From contig DASPMW010000167.1 in assembly GCA_035626855.1 (NCBI GenBank), forward strand, positions 1 to 27,619: 27,619 nucleotides of DNA. The letters are read 5' to 3'. A program made the position numbers and the translations under genes. Of the stretch, positions 15,423 to 24,930 are shown piece after piece. The notes beneath the pieces are model-generated. The model was given only the letters and a program-made list of their open reading frames with translations, searched no databases and was not told the DNA's origin. Origin of the DNA: JAPWJZ01 sp035626855. Its GTDB lineage: Bacteria > Pseudomonadota > Alphaproteobacteria > Micavibrionales > UBA2020. How positions within the stretch are numbered: the stretch's first letter is position 1; each line of letters opens with the position of its first letter.

Positions 15423-15451
15423 AAATTCTTCCTGCGCGGGATTTAGGGCAC

Positions 15452-17182
15452 ATGACAAATAAACGTATTCAATGGCTTGCCGCAGCGGTGCTGCTGTTGT
15501 GCACGGCCTGGCCCATGCTTGCGCAGGCGCAGCTGACCCCCGCCGATATCGAGCGCGCCAACCGCGACGCGGAGCGAATCCAGCGGGAGGAAATGATCCG
15601 CCAGCGCGAAGACGCGCAGCGCAACCTGCAGAACAAGCGCGCGCCCGCGCAGATCCAGCTGCCGGACGCGCCGGTGCCGAACGGCACGGGCGAGGGCTGC
15701 CGCGACATCAAGACCGTGAAAATCACCGATGCGCCGCGGATGTCAAAGCGCGCCATGAGCCGCATCACAGGCAAATACGGCAACAAGTGCCTTGGCGTCG
15801 CCGAGATCCAGGCGCTGCTTGGCGAAGTCACCGCCTATTACATCAACAAGGGCTATTCGACGACGCGCGCCTATCTGCCCGCGCAGGACCTGTCGACCGG
15901 CACGCTCACCATCCAGGTTGTCGAAGGCACGCTGAAGAAGGTCGAACTCGACGAAAAGAACCGCGGCACGCTGTTCATCCCCGGCGCCTTTCCCTTCGTC
16001 AATGACCGCGTGCTGAACCTGCGCGATATCGAGCAGGGCCTCGACCAGGTGAACCGCCTGCAGTCCAACAACGCCTCGATCGACATCGTCCCCGGCGCGA
16101 AAGTGGGCGAAAGCACGATCGTCGTGCGCAACGAGCCCGGCAAGCGCTGGCACCTCAACCTCGGCGCCGACAACTATGGCACGAAATCGACCGGCCGCTA
16201 CCAGGGCTCGGCGACGGTCAGCTACGACAACCTGCTGCACCTCAACGAATTCTACAGCTACACGCGCCGCCAGACGATCCCGACCGACGGCGACGGGCGC
16301 TTTACGCGCTCGAACAGCGCGCTGTTCTCCGTGCCATTCGGCTATTCGACGGTCACGGCCGGCTATTCCGACTCCGAATACAGCAGCACGCTGGTCACGC
16401 CCTCCGCGCTTTCGGTCGATCTTGACGGAACGACGCGCTCTGCCTTCATCATGGCGGACCGCGTCGTTTACCGCGACAAGACAACCAAGGGCACGCTGAC
16501 CGCAAGCCTGACGCGCAAGGACAACAAGAACTATGTGCAGAACGCGCTGCTGACCGTGAGCTCGCATACGCTCTCCGTCCTCGACCTCGGCGGCAACATC
16601 TCGACGCGCATCGGCGACGATACGCTGACCTGTACCGTCGGCTATTCACGCGGGCTCGACGCCTTCGGCGCGGAAGACGATCTGAACGGCCTGCCCGGCT
16701 CCGCGCCGCGCGCGCAGTTCGAGCGCGTGACGCTGGCCGCATCCCTCAACCACCCCTTCCGCTTTCGCGGCAACGACATGATGTGGAGCTCGCAGCTGTC
16801 GTCGCAATACGCGCTCGACGCGCTGTTCGGCTCCGAGCAGTTCAGCCTCGGCGGTGTTTATACGGTGCGCGGCTTTTATGAAGACACGCTCGCGAACGAT
16901 CATGGGTTTTATATCCGCAACGACCTCGCCATGCCGCGCACGGTCGCAGGCCCGGGCGGGCGCAGCCTGCTCGTGAAGCCCTATCTGGCCGTCGACGGCG
17001 GCGCCGTCGGCGGCCGCGCTGCCGGCACGCCCGCGGGCACGCTGATCGGCGCGGCGGCGGGGCTATCCCTTTCGCTCGGCACCGCTTCCTTCGACGCCTA
17101 TATCGGCCACCCGATCGTGGCGCCCGACGCGCTCAATACAGACGACTTCAACGGTTTTGCCCGCCTGTCGGTCAATTTTTAA
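15452..17182 (+). CDS. TpsB outer-membrane transporter (FhaC/ShlB family, POTRA-containing)
   Basis: The 576-residue protein is the transporter half of a two-partner (type Vb) secretion system. It folds as a 16-strand outer-membrane barrel that threads the TpsA partner out of the cell. A signal peptide (MTNKRIQWLAAAVLLLCTAW, cleavage after AQA at residue 26) is followed by a charged helix (TPADIERANRDAERIQREE) matching the barrel-plug helix of FhaC. Next come POTRA regions (about 85-235, opening with CRDIKTVKI) and the barrel. The conserved L6-loop motif VRGF is at 472-475 and a downstream DGG turn is present. The frame is open upstream from a TTG at 15329, but ATG 15452 gives the signal peptide and has AGGG close by. 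tpsA follows after 16 bp. Confidence 0.93.
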   Translation: MTNKRIQWLAAAVLLLCTAWPMLAQAQLTPADIERANRDAERIQREEMIRQREDAQRNLQNKRAPAQIQLPDAPVPNGTGEGCRDIKTVKITDAPRMSKRAMSRITGKYGNKCLGVAEIQALLGEVTAYYINKGYSTTRAYLPAQDLSTGTLTIQVVEGTLKKVELDEKNRGTLFIPGAFPFVNDRVLNLRDIEQGLDQVNRLQSNNASIDIVPGAKVGESTIVVRNEPGKRWHLNLGADNYGTKSTGRYQGSATVSYDNLLHLNEFYSYTRRQTIPTDGDGRFTRSNSALFSVPFGYSTVTAGYSDSEYSSTLVTPSALSVDLDGTTRSAFIMADRVVYRDKTTKGTLTASLTRKDNKNYVQNALLTVSSHTLSVLDLGGNISTRIGDDTLTCTVGYSRGLDAFGAEDDLNGLPGSAPRAQFERVTLAASLNHPFRFRGNDMMWSSQLSSQYALDALFGSEQFSLGGVYTVRGFYEDTLANDHGFYIRNDLAMPRTVAGPGGRSLLVKPYLAVDGGAVGGRAAGTPAGTLIGAAAGLSLSLGTASFDAYIGHPIVAPDALNTDDFNGFARLSVNF

Positions 17183-17198
17183 TCGAAAGCCATAAGCC

Positions 17199-20100
17199 AT
17201 GACGCAGAACAAGAAAAATAACAAGACCGCGAACCGCTTCGCCCGCGCCCTGTTCCTCGCGCTGATGGCCTCGAGCGCACTGACGGCATGGCAGGCAAAC
17301 CCCGCGCGCGCGCAGAGCGTGCAGGCGTCCGGCGCCACGAACACGCAAGTGTACAAAGCGCCGAACGGCGTCACCGTCGTCGACATCGCCAACCCGAATG
17401 CGACGGGCATGTCGCACAACAAGTTCACCAATTACAACGTGCCGACCAACGGCCTCGTCCTCAACAACGGCGATGCCAGCCAGTTCCAGCGCACCTCGCA
17501 GCTCGCCGGCTCGGTGATGGCGAACACCAACCTGCATGCGCAGGCGGGGCTGATCCTCAACGAAGTGACGGGCATGTCGCGCTCAGAGCTGCTCGGCTAT
17601 ACGGAAGTCGTGGGGGGCCAGGCCGACGTGATCGTGGCCAACCCTTATGGCATCACCTGCAACGGCTGCGGCTTCATCAACGTGCCGAACGCGACGCTGA
17701 CGACGGGCGTGCCGCAGGTGAGCGGCGCGGGCGCGCTGACCGGCTTCCAGATCGACACCGGCGATATTCTCGTGACCGGTAACGGCCTCGACGCCACCAA
17801 GCAGGACTATCTCGGCCTCTTCGCCCGCTCGATCAAGCTCGACGGCCAGCTGAACGCCAAGGACGTCGATGTCGTCGCGGGCGCGAATGACTGGGATGTC
17901 GCAACCAAGACCGCAACGCCGCGCGCCGGAACGGGCGCCGCGCCCACCGTCGCGATCGATTCATCCGCGGTGGGCGGCATGTATGCCAATCGCATCCGCC
18001 TGATCGCGACTGAAAGCGGCGTCGGCGTCAAGATGCTCGGCGAAGCGGCGGCCGGCGTCGGCGATTTCACGCTGACCTCCTCCGGGAAGATCGAGATCGG
18101 CAGCGCTGTTTCCGCCAAGCGCGACGTCAAGATCACCTCGACCGCAACGGGCGCCAACGCGATCAAGACGGTGAATGCGAAAATTTCCGCCAAGCGCGAT
18201 ACCGCGCTCACCGCATCAACGGGCGAAGTGCGCCTCGAGGGCGGGCTGCTCACAGCTGAAAACAACCTCTCCATCACCTCCGCCTCGCTGTCGGACGTCG
18301 CGACCGTCAATGCGGGCCTTGCCGACAACAACAAGCGCTATGCGCTCAACAACCTCCGCCTCAGCCAGACGGGCGCGGCCTCGCTCGACGGCACCACCTA
18401 TGGCGCGGGCGCGAATTTCGGCGCGACGCTCGGCAGCCTCTCCGTCGGCTCCGGCGCGGCGACGCTTTACAGCACGACCGGCTTCACGCTGACGACGACG
18501 GGCGACATGCTGCTCGGCGCGGCGCAACTGAAGAACGCGGGCGGCGTCACGCTTGCCTCCACCGGCGGCGACATCACGCTTGCCGCAGGCGGAGCTGTGC
18601 AGAGCACTGCGGGCGGGCTTTCCGTGAGCGCGGGCGACCAATTCGCGAATGCCGGAACTTTATCTTCCGATACGCAGGACATCCTCCTGCGCGCGGCGGC
18701 CTCAATCAACAACACCGGCAGCATCTACGCCAAGACAGCGCTCGCGCTTGCCGATGCGGCGGGCGGCAATACCCAATCGATCGACAATAGCGGCACGATG
18801 ATCGCGGACGGCCAGTTCACGATCATAGGCAACCAGATGACCAACAGCGGCACGCTGCAGGGCAAGAACGCCTCGAGCGCGACGCTCGCGGACAGCTTCG
18901 GCAATTCCGGCACGGCGCTGTTCTCGACGGCAGCGGGCCAGGCGGGCACGCTCATCGCGGATACCGTCAGCAACCTTTCGGCCGGCGTCATCCAAGCGGC
19001 GCAGGACCTCACCGTCACCGTCGGCAGCGCGTTCACGAACAGCGGCAAGGTCATCGCCGGCCGCGACCTGAAGGTCGATTCCAATTATGCCGCTACGGTC
19101 ACCAACAATGCGGGAGCGACGCTGCAGGCGGCCAACACGCTGACGGTGAACAAGCCGGGCAGCCCTTATAATATCGCCTTCACCCAGGCCGGCACGGCGA
19201 TCGGCAACCAGCTTGATATCGCTGTTGGCTCGCTGAACAACACGGGCACGCTGCAGGGCGGCGCCGGGGCGAGCACGATCAGCGTCGCGGGCACGCTGAC
19301 CAACGGTGCCGGGGGCAAAATCATCGGCTCAACCGCCGGCGGCACAGCCACGATCGGCGCGGACACCATTACCAATAGCGGGATTATCCAGTCGGCCGGT
19401 TTGCTCGGCCTCAATCTCGGCTCGACGCTCAATAATAACAGCGGCGCGAAGATCATCGGCACGGGCGGCGTCAATATCCTTGGGTCTGACATCGCCTATA
19501 CGGTCAACAATACTGGCACCATCCAGGCCGGCGGCACGCTGGCCGTCAAGGGTCAGGGCGGGGGCAACGGCGTCACCGTCAACGGCCTCGGCTCGACTGC
19601 CGTCTTTCTCGGAAACACGCTCGACGTCAACGCGGGCACCGTCAGCCTTGCAAACGGCACCGGCATGACGGCTAGCAACGGCATGACCTTCAGCGCAGGC
19701 ACACTTTCGCTGCTTGGCAGCGCGTCCTACATCGTTTCCAACGCTGGGAGTGCGACGCTTAACCTCGCCAACGCGTTCACCAATAGCGGGCTTCTCTATT
19801 CCGGCGGCAACCTGACGCTGAATACCGCTGCATTGACCAACGCCGCGACGGGTGGTATTGCCGCCTCCGGCACCGTCGACCTCAACTCGACCGGCACCGT
19901 CACCAATAACGGCGCGATGTATGGCGGGACCCTGCTCGATGTCTCGGCTGCCAACTTCACGAACTCCGCGTCCGGAACGATGGACGGCTATGACATCACG
20001 GCGACGGTCACGGGCTTTGGCACGTTTACAAACAATAACGACATCAATGCCAGCCGGAACCTTACGATTTCCGCCCGTAATATTTACAACGACATCGCTG

Positions 20101-23100
20101 GCGGCGACCAGCGCGTCTGGTCCACCCAGCAGGCCTTTTCATCCTCCACCGGCGGCTGGTCTTCCGATCCCGACTGGCTGCTCTGGGGTGAGTCCGCCAA
20201 CCGCTATACCACCCAGACCTGGTACTACTACCAGTATTACAACGGCACCGCCCCGACCGCGGCGGACAAACCGCGCCTGCTCGCCAACGGCTCCGTCAAC
20301 ATCAACAGTTTTGCTTTTGCGCGGAACCTGGGCGGCATCATCTCGGCGCCGACCGTCAATATCGCGAGCAGCGTCAGCGGCGCGCAATTTGTCAACGACA
20401 GCTATGACCTGCGTCGCGACAATTACAAGCGCACATGGCGCGACCATGTGTCGTGCTGCAGCGACGTGATTTACTTGAACTACAGCTACGGCCTCGACGA
20501 CAGCGGCTCCTATGTCGACACTTCCAGCGTCACCTCCTTCGGCGCAGGCATCTATGCCGGCACGCTCAATGCTTCCGGCTTCTCGCTCACCAATGCCGGT
20601 TCGGTGCAGGCCGCGAGCGTCGATTCAACCACCGGCAGCGGCGCGACCGCGACGACCGGCACCACCGGCACGAGCGCGACGACCGGCGCGAGCGCAGCCA
20701 CTTTCGGCGGCATCACCATCACGCTGCCCTCGAACCCGAACGGGTTCTTCGTCGTTTCTCAGAACCCGAACTCGGGCTACCTGATCGAGACCAACCCTAA
20801 ATTCGGGGCGAATTCGCCGCTCGGCTCCCAATACATGATCGACCGCCTCGGCCTCGACCCGGCCGAGCAGCAAAAGCGCCTCGGCGACGGCAATTACGAG
20901 CAGAGCCTGATCCGCGACCAACTGACCTCGCAGGTCGGCCTCACCTCCATCATCCCCGGCGAAACGGAAGCGGCGCAGATGCAGCGCCTCATGGATAACG
21001 GCGTGGATGCGTCGAAGGAAATGGGCCTGACCTACGGCAAGCCGCTCACCGCCGACCAGGCCGCGAACCTGAAGACCGACATGGTCTGGATGGTCGAAAC
21101 TGAAGTCATGGGCCAGAAGGTGTTGGCGCCCGTCGTTTACTTAAGCGCAGCGACCAAGGCCGGCATCGCGGGCGGCGCCGCCATCGTCGGCAACGACGTG
21201 AGCATGAATCTCGCCTCCGTCACCAACACGGGCGGCACGATCGCGGGCAACAACACGCTCGACATCACCTCCAAGGGCGATATCACCAATACCTCGGGCA
21301 CGATCAAGGGCGGCGATGTCAGCCTGAAATCGACAGAAGGCAGCATCATCAACGAGACCTCCGCGAAATCCGGCGGCAACGAATTCAACGGCAGCACCGT
21401 CATCGGCAAGACTGGCTCGATCGAGGCGACCGGCAACCTGAAGGTCGATGCAAACAAGGACATCACCAACAAGGGCGCGAATATGAGCGCCGGGGGCGAT
21501 GCCGACCTGAAGGCGGGCGGCAACATCACCTTCGACGTGATCGAGGACAAGAAGGCCGAAACCACCATGACGGGCGGGGGTGGCAATACATTTACCGGCA
21601 ACAATTCGACCACAACGACCACCAGCTCCTCTACCTCGATTGGCTCTGGCCTGAAGGCCGGCGGCAACCTGAAAACGGAAAGCGGCGGCGACACCACCAT
21701 CCGCGGCTCGACGGTTGATGTCGGCGGCGATGGCGACATGCATGCTGGCGGCAACGTGAATATCCTCGATGCGCGGGACAAGTCCTCCACCTCGACCAGC
21801 TCAACCAGCTCGGGGCTCGGGGTTGGCGGTGGGGTCTATGGCAGCGAGACCGCGACCGACACCAAGACCAGCGACAAGTCGCATGGCTCGACGCTCAATT
21901 TCGGCGGCAATGCGAAAATTTCCTCCGACAAGACGCTGACGATCCAGGGCTCCGACGTCACGACCGGCGGCGACCTCGGCCTCAAGGGCAAGGACGTCAA
22001 GATCATCGAAGGCCGCGATATCGAGACGGAAACGCATTCCAAAACGACTACCTCCTTCGGCAAGATCGAGACGGGCGAGAGCGATTCAAGCTCGGGCTCG
22101 GAATCCCATGCGGGCACCGACGGCGCTTCGGCGGAAGCGGGGGCATTGGCCGAAGCGGGCGCGAGCGGCTTGGGCGGCGTCACTGCGGTCGAGGTGGAGA
22201 CGAACACCTCGAGCACCTACGACAACAAGTCGAAATCGTCGAACATCAAGTCCGGCGGCAACATGACCATCGAATCCGACAACGACACGACGATCCGCGG
22301 ATCGAATGTCGAGGCGGGCGGCGATGTTTTCCTGTCCGGCAAGAACGTCAATATCGAGGCAGCGAAGGACATTCACACGGAAGACACCACGCACAGCAAG
22401 TCGCAGGTCGGCCTCTACGGCTCCAGCGATAACAAGGCAAGCGCGGATGCCAATGCGGGCGCGAAAGCGGATGCCGGGGGCGCGTCGGCGGATGCCAAGG
22501 GCTCGAAATCGGGCGCGGGCGCGAACTACAACGCAGGCGAGGCTTCGGCCGAGGCCGGCGCGCATGCGGGCGCGGAGGCATCGAGCGAGAACACCCTCGA
22601 CCTGATGCGCACCACGACCACCACCACGAACACGCAGGACGTCACGCATACCGGATCGACCATCAAGTCGGGCGGCAACACCAAAATCAAGGCCGAAGAG
22701 AAACTGAACGTCATCGGCTCCGACCTTGAATCGGGCGGCGATATGGACCTGAAAGGGAAGGACATGACGTTCGGCGCGGCGCAGGACAGCCATACGACGA
22801 AAACCGAGACCTCGACGACCAAGGCCGGCCTCTATGCCGACACCGGGGCGGATGCGAGCGTTGACGCCAATGCGGAAGCGAAAACCAAGGGCCTTGACGC
22901 CAATGCTGGCGCGAGCGCCGAGGCGAACGCCAATGCGGGCGTAGGGTTCTACGGCACCAATACGACCGAATCCTCGACCAAGGGCTCGACCCATGCCAAG
23001 ACCTCGACCATCAAGTCGGGCGGCAACATGACGCGCGACGCCGAAAACAAGATCACCGACGAGGGCACTCAAGTAGAGGCCGGCGGCGATTTCACCCAGA

Positions 23101-24917
23101 CCTCCAAGGAATGGGAAAGCAAGGCGGCGAAGGACACGACCTTCTCCTCCTCCTCGTCGGAAACCAATACCGGCAAGCTCGGCCTCTATGGCGAGGCGAA
23201 TGCGGGCGCGAGCGCGTCGGCAGGCGTGCAGGATGGCACCTCCAACGAAAGCGGCGCAGGCGCGTCCGCGGGCGTGCAGGCGCAGTACAACCGCGAGACG
23301 AGCGACGTGACCTCGAGCAGCAGCACAGCCGTCACCTCGACGATCAAGTCGGGCGGCAACATGAAAACGACCACGACCGGCAAGACCTCGCTCGAGGGCA
23401 CAAACCTGGAAGCGGGCGGCGATATGGAGCTGAACGCGGGCGAGCTTGACTATAAAGCGGCCAAAAACACCTCGAGCTCCACCTCGTCGAGCTCGAACGT
23501 CGACGCCGAGCTGAAAGTGGGCATCGACGCGACCAAGGCGGTCACCGGCACCATTTCCGGGGGCTATGACCAGAGCAACTCGACCGACTCGTCCTCCGAA
23601 GCGGTGACGGGCTCTATGAAATCTGGCGGCAACATGAAGGTCAACACGACCGGCGACGCCCGGTTCGAAGGCACGAACCTGGAAGCGGGCGGCGATGCGA
23701 GCGTGAAGGCCGGCGGTAACGTCAAGTTCGACGCCGCCAAGAACGAAGAAAGCCATACCGAAGACGGCTTCAACGTTTCCGGCAGCCTCTCGGCATCCAA
23801 GTCGAAGGGCAGTTCGGGCAAGGGCTCGACCGGCATGGGGCTTGAACTGGAAGGCGGAATGAACAATTCCAAATCCAGCTCGACCGAAGGCGTCGCAGGC
23901 TCGATCAAGTCGGGCGGCAAGCTCGATATCGACGCGGGCAAGAACGCGACCTTCGAAGGCACCAATCTGGAATCGGGCGGCGATATGAGCATCGGCGCGA
24001 AGGACGACGTCAATTTCAACGCGGTCAAGAACACCGCGTCGGAAGAAGGCTACGGCTTTGATGCGTCGCTGTCGGCCTCCAAGGGTGGCAAAGACGAGGC
24101 GGGCAAGCCGAAATCCTCGACCGTCGGACTGGAAGCATCGGGCAATTACAGCAAGTCGGACGAAACCACCTCGACCGGCTCGACGCTGAAATCGCGCGGC
24201 AACCTGAAAATCAAGTCGGGCGGCGACACCAACCTCGAAGGCACCGGCATTGAATCCGAGGGCAAGACCTCGATCGACGCCGGCAAATCGGTCAATTTCA
24301 AGGCGGCCGAGGACACCTCGAGCTCGATCGGCATCGAGGCCGGCATTGGCGGCAGCAAGACCAAGGCGGCCAAGGGCGGCGACGCTTCCGAAAACGCGAC
24401 CGAAGGCAATGTCAGCTTCGGCGTCGAGGGCGGCAAGTCCTCGACCAAGAAGGCAGGCTCCGTCAAGGCAGGCGAGATCGAGATCAATGCCGGCAAGGAC
24501 GCGAATTTTGAGGGCACCGGTCTTGACAGCGCGGGCGACGCAAGCGTGAAGGCCGGCGGCAACGTCAACTTCAACGCGGCGGAATCTTCGCATATCGACG
24601 GCAACCTGTCGGGCGGCGCGGGCTCGGGCGGCAACAGCCTCACTGGCGCTGGTATTGGCGGCGGGGTCGAGAAGCAGGGTTCGCAGATCAACACCGGCGG
24701 TAACCTGAAGATTGAATCGGGCGGCGACACGAAACTCGAGGGCACTAAGGCCAAGGTCGGCGGCAGCGCCGAACTGCAGGCCGGCGGCGAGATCGAGAAG
24801 AAATCGACGGTGAGCGGCAGCGGCCAGATCGGCGTGACGCGCGGCGGCGCCTCGATCGACGTGCAGTCGACCGATATCGACGCGGCTGGCGGCACGACGC
24901 AGAAGAGCGGCAAGTAA
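17199..24917 (+). CDS. TpsA filamentous haemagglutinin-like exoprotein, 2572 aa
   Basis: This is the secreted partner of the adjacent TpsB. The signal peptide is residues 1-38 (cleavage after ARA), leaving Gln39 as the mature N-terminus. The TPS secretion domain (about 40-300) has the ANPYGITCNGCGFIN signature (148-162). A first beta-helix region follows (300-960, many TNSG/NNTG turns). Then comes an aromatic-rich segment (about 965-1110) with many Trp and Tyr and a Cys-Cys pair, then the conserved GYLIETNP...KRLGDGNYEQ segment (Y1194 onward) also found in CdiA/FhaB proteins. The last 1,090 residues are about eleven KSGGN-type repeats ending directly in GGTTQKSGK. No VENN pretoxin or toxin domain is present, so adhesion or biofilm matrix is the likely role. 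The start codon lacks a clear Shine-Dalgarno and may be coupled to tpsB. Confidence 0.93.
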   Translation: MTQNKKNNKTANRFARALFLALMASSALTAWQANPARAQSVQASGATNTQVYKAPNGVTVVDIANPNATGMSHNKFTNYNVPTNGLVLNNGDASQFQRTSQLAGSVMANTNLHAQAGLILNEVTGMSRSELLGYTEVVGGQADVIVANPYGITCNGCGFINVPNATLTTGVPQVSGAGALTGFQIDTGDILVTGNGLDATKQDYLGLFARSIKLDGQLNAKDVDVVAGANDWDVATKTATPRAGTGAAPTVAIDSSAVGGMYANRIRLIATESGVGVKMLGEAAAGVGDFTLTSSGKIEIGSAVSAKRDVKITSTATGANAIKTVNAKISAKRDTALTASTGEVRLEGGLLTAENNLSITSASLSDVATVNAGLADNNKRYALNNLRLSQTGAASLDGTTYGAGANFGATLGSLSVGSGAATLYSTTGFTLTTTGDMLLGAAQLKNAGGVTLASTGGDITLAAGGAVQSTAGGLSVSAGDQFANAGTLSSDTQDILLRAAASINNTGSIYAKTALALADAAGGNTQSIDNSGTMIADGQFTIIGNQMTNSGTLQGKNASSATLADSFGNSGTALFSTAAGQAGTLIADTVSNLSAGVIQAAQDLTVTVGSAFTNSGKVIAGRDLKVDSNYAATVTNNAGATLQAANTLTVNKPGSPYNIAFTQAGTAIGNQLDIAVGSLNNTGTLQGGAGASTISVAGTLTNGAGGKIIGSTAGGTATIGADTITNSGIIQSAGLLGLNLGSTLNNNSGAKIIGTGGVNILGSDIAYTVNNTGTIQAGGTLAVKGQGGGNGVTVNGLGSTAVFLGNTLDVNAGTVSLANGTGMTASNGMTFSAGTLSLLGSASYIVSNAGSATLNLANAFTNSGLLYSGGNLTLNTAALTNAATGGIAASGTVDLNSTGTVTNNGAMYGGTLLDVSAANFTNSASGTMDGYDITATVTGFGTFTNNNDINASRNLTISARNIYNDIAGGDQRVWSTQQAFSSSTGGWSSDPDWLLWGESANRYTTQTWYYYQYYNGTAPTAADKPRLLANGSVNINSFAFARNLGGIISAPTVNIASSVSGAQFVNDSYDLRRDNYKRTWRDHVSCCSDVIYLNYSYGLDDSGSYVDTSSVTSFGAGIYAGTLNASGFSLTNAGSVQAASVDSTTGSGATATTGTTGTSATTGASAATFGGITITLPSNPNGFFVVSQNPNSGYLIETNPKFGANSPLGSQYMIDRLGLDPAEQQKRLGDGNYEQSLIRDQLTSQVGLTSIIPGETEAAQMQRLMDNGVDASKEMGLTYGKPLTADQAANLKTDMVWMVETEVMGQKVLAPVVYLSAATKAGIAGGAAIVGNDVSMNLASVTNTGGTIAGNNTLDITSKGDITNTSGTIKGGDVSLKSTEGSIINETSAKSGGNEFNGSTVIGKTGSIEATGNLKVDANKDITNKGANMSAGGDADLKAGGNITFDVIEDKKAETTMTGGGGNTFTGNNSTTTTTSSSTSIGSGLKAGGNLKTESGGDTTIRGSTVDVGGDGDMHAGGNVNILDARDKSSTSTSSTSSGLGVGGGVYGSETATDTKTSDKSHGSTLNFGGNAKISSDKTLTIQGSDVTTGGDLGLKGKDVKIIEGRDIETETHSKTTTSFGKIETGESDSSSGSESHAGTDGASAEAGALAEAGASGLGGVTAVEVETNTSSTYDNKSKSSNIKSGGNMTIESDNDTTIRGSNVEAGGDVFLSGKNVNIEAAKDIHTEDTTHSKSQVGLYGSSDNKASADANAGAKADAGGASADAKGSKSGAGANYNAGEASAEAGAHAGAEASSENTLDLMRTTTTTTNTQDVTHTGSTIKSGGNTKIKAEEKLNVIGSDLESGGDMDLKGKDMTFGAAQDSHTTKTETSTTKAGLYADTGADASVDANAEAKTKGLDANAGASAEANANAGVGFYGTNTTESSTKGSTHAKTSTIKSGGNMTRDAENKITDEGTQVEAGGDFTQTSKEWESKAAKDTTFSSSSSETNTGKLGLYGEANAGASASAGVQDGTSNESGAGASAGVQAQYNRETSDVTSSSSTAVTSTIKSGGNMKTTTTGKTSLEGTNLEAGGDMELNAGELDYKAAKNTSSSTSSSSNVDAELKVGIDATKAVTGTISGGYDQSNSTDSSSEAVTGSMKSGGNMKVNTTGDARFEGTNLEAGGDASVKAGGNVKFDAAKNEESHTEDGFNVSGSLSASKSKGSSGKGSTGMGLELEGGMNNSKSSSTEGVAGSIKSGGKLDIDAGKNATFEGTNLESGGDMSIGAKDDVNFNAVKNTASEEGYGFDASLSASKGGKDEAGKPKSSTVGLEASGNYSKSDETTSTGSTLKSRGNLKIKSGGDTNLEGTGIESEGKTSIDAGKSVNFKAAEDTSSSIGIEAGIGGSKTKAAKGGDASENATEGNVSFGVEGGKSSTKKAGSVKAGEIEINAGKDANFEGTGLDSAGDASVKAGGNVNFNAAESSHIDGNLSGGAGSGGNSLTGAGIGGGVEKQGSQINTGGNLKIESGGDTKLEGTKAKVGGSAELQAGGEIEKKSTVSGSGQIGVTRGGASIDVQSTDIDAAGGTTQKSGK
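21640..24917 (+). repeat. About eleven tandem FHA-2-like repeats in tpsA
   Basis: Units start near 21645, 21885, 22236, 22655, 23004, 23337, 23610, 23898, 24178, 24457 and 24679. Each opens with a variant of S-T-I-K-S-G-G-N-M, continues with a (R/E)G(S/T)xxExGGD turn and a AAKD-like strand, then a variable Ser/Thr-rich hairpin. Unit length falls from about 420 to 220 bp towards the C-terminus. Units 2-5 carry Ala/Gly-rich insertions. At DNA level the opening 18-21 bp are nearly identical in several units, so recombination could change copy number. Confidence 0.88.
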
Positions 24918-24930
24918 GGCGGGGAAGGCC

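Noticed and set aside
21640..24917. CRISPR-like or satellite array from recurring ATCAAGTCGGGCGGCAAC blocks
   Set aside because: The blocks are spaced irregularly by 220-420 bp, stay in one reading frame and encode repeated protein coils, so this is a protein repeat.
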